Below are positions 6,999 to 10,354 of a stretch of 10,354 bases of DNA, piece by piece (positions within the stretch are counted from its first letter, which is position 1; every line of letters begins with the position of its first letter). The notes below the pieces were generated by a model, which saw only the letters and a program-made list of their open reading frames with translations, was not told the DNA's origin and ran no database searches. Made by a program: the position numbers and the translations under genes. Source of the DNA: an uncultured Clostridia bacterium. GTDB taxonomy: Bacteria > Bacillota > Clostridia > Oscillospirales > Acutalibacteraceae. The stretch is from contig CANQSG010000059.1 of assembly GCA_947626485.1 (NCBI GenBank), positions 1 through 10,354 of the forward strand. Direction: 5' to 3'.

Positions 6999-8369
6999 AT
7001 GGGCAAACAAATTTCTTCGCTTGTGACCTGGGTCGGGAAGACGGACTGGGAGCGGCGGCATTTTCATGGGGACGAGCTCTCGACCGGGCGCGGCACCAGC
7101 TACAATTCCTACCTCATCCGCGATGAAAAGATCGCGCTGATCGACACCGTCTGGCAGCCCTTCGACACCGAATTTGTCGCCCGGCTCAAAGAGGAGATCG
7201 ACCCGCGCGAGATCGACTACATCATCATGAACCATAACGAGATCGACCACAGCGGCGCCCTGCCCGAGCTCATGCGCGAGATCCCCGACACGCCGATCTA
7301 CTGCACGAAAAAGGGCGAGGCGATCCTGCGCGGGCACTACCACGCCGACTGGAATTTCGTGACGGTCAAGACGGGCGACACCCTGCCGCTCGGGCGGACG
7401 ACGCTGACCTTCATCGAGGCGACGATGCTGCACTGGCCCGACACGATGTTTTCCTATCTTTCGGGCGAAAACATCCTCTTTTCCAACGACGGCTTCGGCC
7501 AGCATTTCGCGTCGGATTCCCTGACGAACGACACGGTCGACGCCGCCGCGCTGTACGAGGAAGCGCTGAAATATTACGTCAACATCCTGAACCCTTACAG
7601 CCCGCTGGTGCGCAAAAAGATCGACGAGATCCTCGCGCTGGGGCTGCCCGTTTCGATGATCGCCCCGAGCCACGGCGTGATTTGGCGCGACGATCCGATG
7701 CAGATCGTCGAGCAATACCGCAAATGGGCGGACGCCTATCAGGAGAACCAGATCACGGTGCTCTACGACACCATGTGGGAATCCACCCGCACGATGGCGG
7801 ACGCCATCGCCGACGGTATCAGGAGCGCCGACCCCGACGTGCGGGTCAAGCGCTTCAAGGTCTCGGCGACGGACAAGAACGATATTCTGACCGAAATTTT
7901 CCGTTCCAAGGCCATCCTGCTCGGCTCGCCGACCGTCAATTACGGCTTTACCTACGCCGTCGGCGGGCTGCTCGAGATGATGCGGGGGCTGAAATTCCGC
8001 AACAAAAAGGCGGCGGCCTTCGGCAGCTACGGCTGGAGCGGCGACGCGCCCGGCCAGATCTCGAAAAAGTTAGAGGAATGCGGCTTCGCCCTTGTGAATG
8101 AGGGAATTAAGACCCTCTGGGTGCCCGACGCCGCCGCGATCGACGCCTGCCGCGCCTTCGGCGCCGCCTTTGCCGAGGCGGTGCGGGACGAAAAGGCGGA
8201 CGAGCCCGCCGACGCGCCGCAAAAGAAGGTCTGCACCGTCTGCGGCTACGTCTACGACCCCGCGAAAGGCGACCCCGAACGCGGCATTCCCGCCGGCACC
8301 CCCTTCGAGGCGCTGCCCGACGACTGGCGCTGTCCGATCTGCAAAATGCCGAAATCGAAGTTTGAATAA
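6999..8369 (+). CDS. Flavodiiron protein (A-type flavoprotein) with C-terminal rubredoxin domain
   Basis: This 456-residue protein is close in length and layout to the NorV-type flavorubredoxins. Residues 1-250 form the metallo-beta-lactamase-like diiron domain with H79-x-E81-x-D83-H84 (NHNEIDHSG), H145 (MLHWPD), D164 (FSNDGFGQH) and H225 (APSHG), so all iron ligands are present. Residues 252-395 form the flavodoxin domain that binds FMN (LYDTMWESTRTMA, LLGSPTVNYGF, FGSYGWSGDA). Residues 410-456 are a rubredoxin with C412-x2-C415 and C445-x2-C448. Such enzymes are cytoplasmic and reduce O2 to water or NO to N2O, and the fused rubredoxin passes electrons to FMN; which gas is preferred cannot be told. 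The ATG at 6999 is chosen for GGAAAGGG (6980-6987) 11 nt upstream and the family N-terminus (MGKQISSLVTWVGKTDWE). I see no clear promoter in the repeat region before it. It is not in an operon here. Confidence 0.95.
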   Translation: MGKQISSLVTWVGKTDWERRHFHGDELSTGRGTSYNSYLIRDEKIALIDTVWQPFDTEFVARLKEEIDPREIDYIIMNHNEIDHSGALPELMREIPDTPIYCTKKGEAILRGHYHADWNFVTVKTGDTLPLGRTTLTFIEATMLHWPDTMFSYLSGENILFSNDGFGQHFASDSLTNDTVDAAALYEEALKYYVNILNPYSPLVRKKIDEILALGLPVSMIAPSHGVIWRDDPMQIVEQYRKWADAYQENQITVLYDTMWESTRTMADAIADGIRSADPDVRVKRFKVSATDKNDILTEIFRSKAILLGSPTVNYGFTYAVGGLLEMMRGLKFRNKKAAAFGSYGWSGDAPGQISKKLEECGFALVNEGIKTLWVPDAAAIDACRAFGAAFAEAVRDEKADEPADAPQKKVCTVCGYVYDPAKGDPERGIPAGTPFEALPDDWRCPICKMPKSKFE

Positions 8370-8374
8370 AAAAG

Positions 8375-8416
8375 CGTCCGGCGGGCTCGTTTTTGTGAGC
8401 CTGCCGGACGTGTTTT
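8375..8416. terminator. Bidirectional terminator between convergent genes
   Basis: CGTCCGGCGGGCTC (8375-8388) pairs with GAGCCTGCCGGACG (8397-8410) over 14 bp with one G-U pair and an 8-nt loop. On the + strand it is followed by TGTTTT. On the - strand it is followed by a run of six T (complement of 8368-8373). It begins 5 nt after the flavodiiron gene stop and lies just beyond the end of the convergent dus gene, so it serves both. Confidence 0.85.
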
Positions 8417-8421
8417 ATGAT

Positions 8422-9411
8422 CTATTCCTCCCCGGCGGCGTGTGCCCGGTCGATCGCCTCGGCGCAGAGGGCTTCGAGGTCGGCGTAAGAGGCAAGGGCG
8501 CCGCATTTTCGCCGTAATTCCGCCGCGCCCCGCAGTCCCCGCATATACCAGGCGGCGTGCTTGCGCGCTTCGAGCAGGGCGATGTGCGGGTCTTTATAGC
8601 GCAGCATCCGCCGCACCTGCTCGCAGAGCAGCTCCATGCGCGCCTCGACGGGCGGGGGCGGGGGCTCGACGCCGGTCTCGAGGTAGGTCGTGATCTGCCG
8701 GAAGACCCAGGGCGCGCCGGTTGCCGCCCTGCCCACCATCACGAAATCGCAGCCGGTCTCTTCATACATCCGTTTCGCGCTTTTCCCGTCGATCACGTCG
8801 CCGTTGCCGACGACCGGAATGTGGACGGCGGCCTTGACGGCGCGGATGATCTCCCGGTCGACGGGCGGGGCGTACATCTGGGCGCGCGTCCTGCCGTGGA
8901 CGGTCAGGGCGGCGGCACCGGCGGCCTCACAGCGCTGCGCGAGCTCGACGGCGTTTTTCTCGCTCTCGTCCCAACCCGCCCGCATCTTGACCGTCACGGG
9001 GCGGTCGACCGCGTCGACCACGGCGCGGACAATGCGCTCCGCCAGCGCCGGGTCGCGCATCAGCGCGCTGCCCCCGCCGCCCCCCGCGACCTTCGGGGCG
9101 GGGCAGCCCATGTTCAGGTCGATGAAATCGGGGTCGAAGGTCTCCGCCTGCTTTGCGGCGCGCGCCATGATTTCCGGGTCGCTGCCGAAGAGCTGATTCG
9201 CCATCGGGCGCTCGTTCTGCGTGCAGGTCAGCAGGGCGGCGGACTTGCGGTCGCCGAGGGTGATACCCTTCGCGCTGACGAGCTCGCCGACGGTGTAGGC
9301 CGCGCCCTGTTTGACGCAGAGCTCCCGCAGCGCGCGGTCGGCGACCCCCGCCATCGGCGCCAGCGCCGCTTCGCCCCGGATCACGCACGACCCGATTCGC
9401 ATTTCCCGCAT
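8422..9411 (-). CDS. dus: tRNA-dihydrouridine synthase (Dus family, DusB-like)
   Basis: This 329-residue protein has the usual length for the family, which uses FMN and NADPH to reduce specific uridines in the tRNA D-loop to dihydrouridine. Motifs in order are LAPMAGVADRALR (FMN site, about 17-29), NMGCPAPKV with catalytic C103, SALMRDP, VKMRAGWD (K142), HGRTR (172-176), VGNGDV (201-206) and GRAATGAPWVF (227-237). A helical C-terminal tRNA-binding domain follows. Residues 110-114 are a glycine run where many relatives carry K/R-N-G. The start is set by AGGAGG (complement of 9420-9425) 8 nt upstream. It is transcribed away from polA from a consensus promoter and ends at the shared terminator. 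The family is certain; assignment to DusB rather than another Dus class is likely but unproven, so the general symbol is given. Confidence 0.95.
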   Translation of the reverse strand: MREMRIGSCVIRGEAALAPMAGVADRALRELCVKQGAAYTVGELVSAKGITLGDRKSAALLTCTQNERPMANQLFGSDPEIMARAAKQAETFDPDFIDLNMGCPAPKVAGGGGGSALMRDPALAERIVRAVVDAVDRPVTVKMRAGWDESEKNAVELAQRCEAAGAAALTVHGRTRAQMYAPPVDREIIRAVKAAVHIPVVGNGDVIDGKSAKRMYEETGCDFVMVGRAATGAPWVFRQITTYLETGVEPPPPPVEARMELLCEQVRRMLRYKDPHIALLEARKHAAWYMRGLRGAAELRRKCGALASYADLEALCAEAIDRAHAAGEE

Positions 9412-9437
9412 TCGACAGACCTCCTGTTCTCCCTTCC

Positions 9438-9466
9438 ATTATACAAAATTCCGCGCCCGCTGTCAA
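9438..9466 (-). promoter_or_regulatory. Consensus sigma-A-type promoter for dus
   Basis: Read on the - strand, TTGACA (complement of 9461-9466) and TATAAT (complement of 9438-9443) are perfect consensus hexamers with 17-nt spacing. Transcription would start near 9431, just before the AGGAGG ribosome binding site. Confidence 0.88.
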
Positions 9467-9481
9467 TTTTTCAGAAAACCC

Positions 9482-9510
9482 GTGACAGCGGGGGCGAAAT
9501 TTGGTATAAT
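9482..9510 (+). promoter_or_regulatory. Sigma-A-type promoter for polA
   Basis: GTGACA (9482-9487, 5 of 6) and TATAAT (9505-9510, 6 of 6) have 17-nt spacing. Transcription would start near 9517, giving a short leader of about 29 nt before the GTG start codon. Confidence 0.85.
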
Positions 9511-9531
9511 AAAAAGAAACGACCGATTCGC

Positions 9532-9540
9532 GAGAGGTGA
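9532..9540 (+). promoter_or_regulatory. Ribosome binding site deciding the polA start
   Basis: GAGAGGTGA lies 5 nt before GTG at 9546. An in-frame GTG at 9537 is inside this ribosome binding site and has none of its own, so 9546 is preferred; it gives the typical N-terminus MKLLAIDGNSLINRAFYG. Confidence 0.7.
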
Positions 9541-9545
9541 CGAAA

Positions 9546-10354
9546 GTGAAATTACTGGCGATCGATGGAAACAGTTTGATCAACCGCGCGTTTTACGGCA
9601 TCCGCCTGCTGACGACGAAGGACGGGCACTATACCAACGCCGTCTACGGCTTTATCCAAATCCTCGGCCGCTTGCAGGAGCTCACCCATCCCGACGCCGT
9701 CGCCGTGGCGTTCGACCTGCCCGCGCCGACCTTCCGCCACCGGCAGTACGCCGCCTATAAGGCAGGGCGCAAGGGCATGCCGCCCGAGCTCGCCGAGCAG
9801 CTGCCGGTGCTCAAGGAGCTGGGCTTCGGCTGCGGGCTGAACCCGTCTCGCATGCGCTCCGAACCTGTCTTGCATGCGCTTTCCTCCTGTCTCGCGTGGG
9901 CTACGCCTGCCTGGAGACCGAGGGCTACGAGGCCGACGATATCCTCGGCACCCTCGCGCGCGCCGCGACCGAACAGGGGGTCGGCTGCGTGATCGCCACC
10001 GGCGACCGCGACGCGTTGCAGCTGATCTCCCCGCAGGTGCACGTCCTGCTGACCGCCACCAAAATGGGGCGGCCGGAGATTACCGAATACGACGAGGCGG
10101 CGTTGTTCGAACGATACGGCCTGACCCCGGCGCAGATGATCGAATGCAAGGCGCTGATGGGGGACGCGTCGGACAATATCCCGGGCGTGCCCGGCGTCGG
10201 CGAAAAGACGGCGACCGCCCTCATTTCCCAGTACGGCGACATCGACGCGATCTTCGACCGGCTCGACGAGCTCGACTTAAAACCCGCCCTGCGCGCGAAG
10301 CTCGAGGCCGGGCGCGAGAGCGCGTATTTAAGCCGTCAGCTCGGCACGATCTGC
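9546..10354 (+). CDS. polA: DNA polymerase I, 5' nuclease region, frame-broken by an internal insertion (3' end outside window)
   Basis: The first frame (9546-9821, 92 residues) gives MKLLAIDGNS, AVAFDLPAPTFRHRQYAAYK and MPPELAEQLPVLKEL, the start of the PolA 5'-3' exonuclease domain, with acidic D7 and D57. Family sequence resumes in another frame from about 9887 to the window edge: SRVGYACLETEGYEADDIL, ATGDRDALQLI, then GDASDNIPGVPGVGEKTA, the helix-three-turn-helix signature. Against the E. coli and B. subtilis proteins (from memory), about four residues should join the two parts, but 77 nt separate them. The surplus is about 65 nt, two more than a multiple of three. As read, the first frame continues with unrelated residues to a stop at 9990-9992, truncating the product to 148 residues. 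PolA removes RNA primers and fills gaps; the polymerase domain is outside the window. Family identity is certain. Whether the gene is intact in the living cell is open. Confidence 0.9.
9822..9902. repeat. Frame-shifting insertion in polA with 22-bp tandem repeats
   Basis: A 14-nt core, GTCTCGCATGCGCT, occurs at 9845-9858. It recurs with one change at 9867-9880 and with two changes at 9889-9902, always 22 nt apart. The third copy is part of the native polA coding sequence. The first two full 22-nt units match at 16 of 22 positions and each contains the palindrome GCATGC. The surplus over the expected protein is 9822-9886 (65 nt). Its first 23 nt (9822-9844) are not part of the repeat and could form an imperfect hairpin (GGCTTCGGC against GCTGAACCC). 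Deleting only the two extra units (44 nt, 9845-9888) would already restore the polA frame. Confidence 0.75.

Larger units (their letters stand above)
9438..9510. repeat. Imperfect 28-bp inverted repeat containing both divergent promoters
   Basis: Positions 9438-9465 and the reverse complement of 9483-9510 agree at 25 of 28 bases around a 17-nt centre (9466-9482). The match covers both -10 boxes, most of both -35 boxes, and 14 of the 17 spacer bases, which promoter function alone does not require. Confidence 0.85.

Noticed and set aside
6849..7715. - strand frame opposite the first half of the flavodiiron gene
   Set aside because: Antisense shadow without motifs; the + strand has all diiron ligands.
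8557..9540. Long + strand frame opposite dus
   Set aside because: Its composition is that of a shadow, it lacks motifs, and it runs across both divergent promoters. The - strand frame is an unambiguous Dus protein.
9552..9875. Small - strand gene starting inside the polA insert (AGGAGG then ATG)
   Set aside because: After the insert the frame merely runs antisense through conserved polA sequence and has no motif. The ribosome-binding-site-like sequence is noted under the insert instead.
9845..9902. Possible CRISPR array or attachment site from the 22-nt repeats
   Set aside because: There are only about 2.6 contiguous units with no spacers, no cas genes nearby, and the last copy is part of the polA coding sequence.

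Overview
The window is GC-rich and strongly prefers C- or G-ending codons. It has classic AAGGAG-type ribosome binding sites, TTGACA/TATAAT-type promoters and compact hairpin terminators. Together with a rubredoxin-fused flavodiiron protein and galactoside-cleaving enzymes, this suggests an anaerobic gut Clostridia bacterium, probably of the Oscillospiraceae/Ruminococcaceae group. The taxonomy is inference; no rRNA marker is present.

Layout. (1) Positions 1-5770 hold the 3' part of a carbohydrate-use operon on the + strand: the C-terminal end of a family GH2 beta-galactosidase-like enzyme, a complete GH36 alpha-galactosidase, a DUF4091/GH123-like putative glycosidase, and a sugar phosphate isomerase/epimerase-like TIM barrel. 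The genes are separated by 14 nt, -4 nt (ATGA overlap) and 22 nt, and end at a hairpin terminator (5739-5770). The set suggests removal of beta- and alpha-linked galactose, and perhaps a further sugar, from oligosaccharides or glycoconjugates, with the isomerase handling a product. (2) Positions 5804-6709 hold a promoter, a structured leader and a single-pass membrane protein of unknown function. (3) Positions 6722-6998 hold a tRNA-Arg(CCG), which begins 12 nt after that gene, a perfect 14-bp hairpin, and an AT-richer patch of heptamer-based inverted repeats that looks like a small non-coding repeat element. (4) Positions 6999-8369 encode a flavodiiron oxygen/NO reductase with a fused rubredoxin. 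It ends at a terminator that also serves the convergent gene on the - strand, a tRNA-dihydrouridine synthase (8422-9411). (5) Positions 9411-9546 are a divergent promoter region whose two promoters are near-perfect mirror images in a 28-bp dyad. (6) From 9546 to the window end lies the 5' part of polA (DNA polymerase I, 5' nuclease domain).

The most notable anomaly is in polA. About 65 bp containing 22-bp tandem repeats sits between two well-conserved parts of the 5' nuclease domain and throws the second part into another frame. This may be an assembly or strain artefact, a broken gene, a copy-number-dependent frame switch or, least likely, a stretch skipped by the ribosome. I see no CRISPR array, transposase, phage gene or complete novel multi-gene system.
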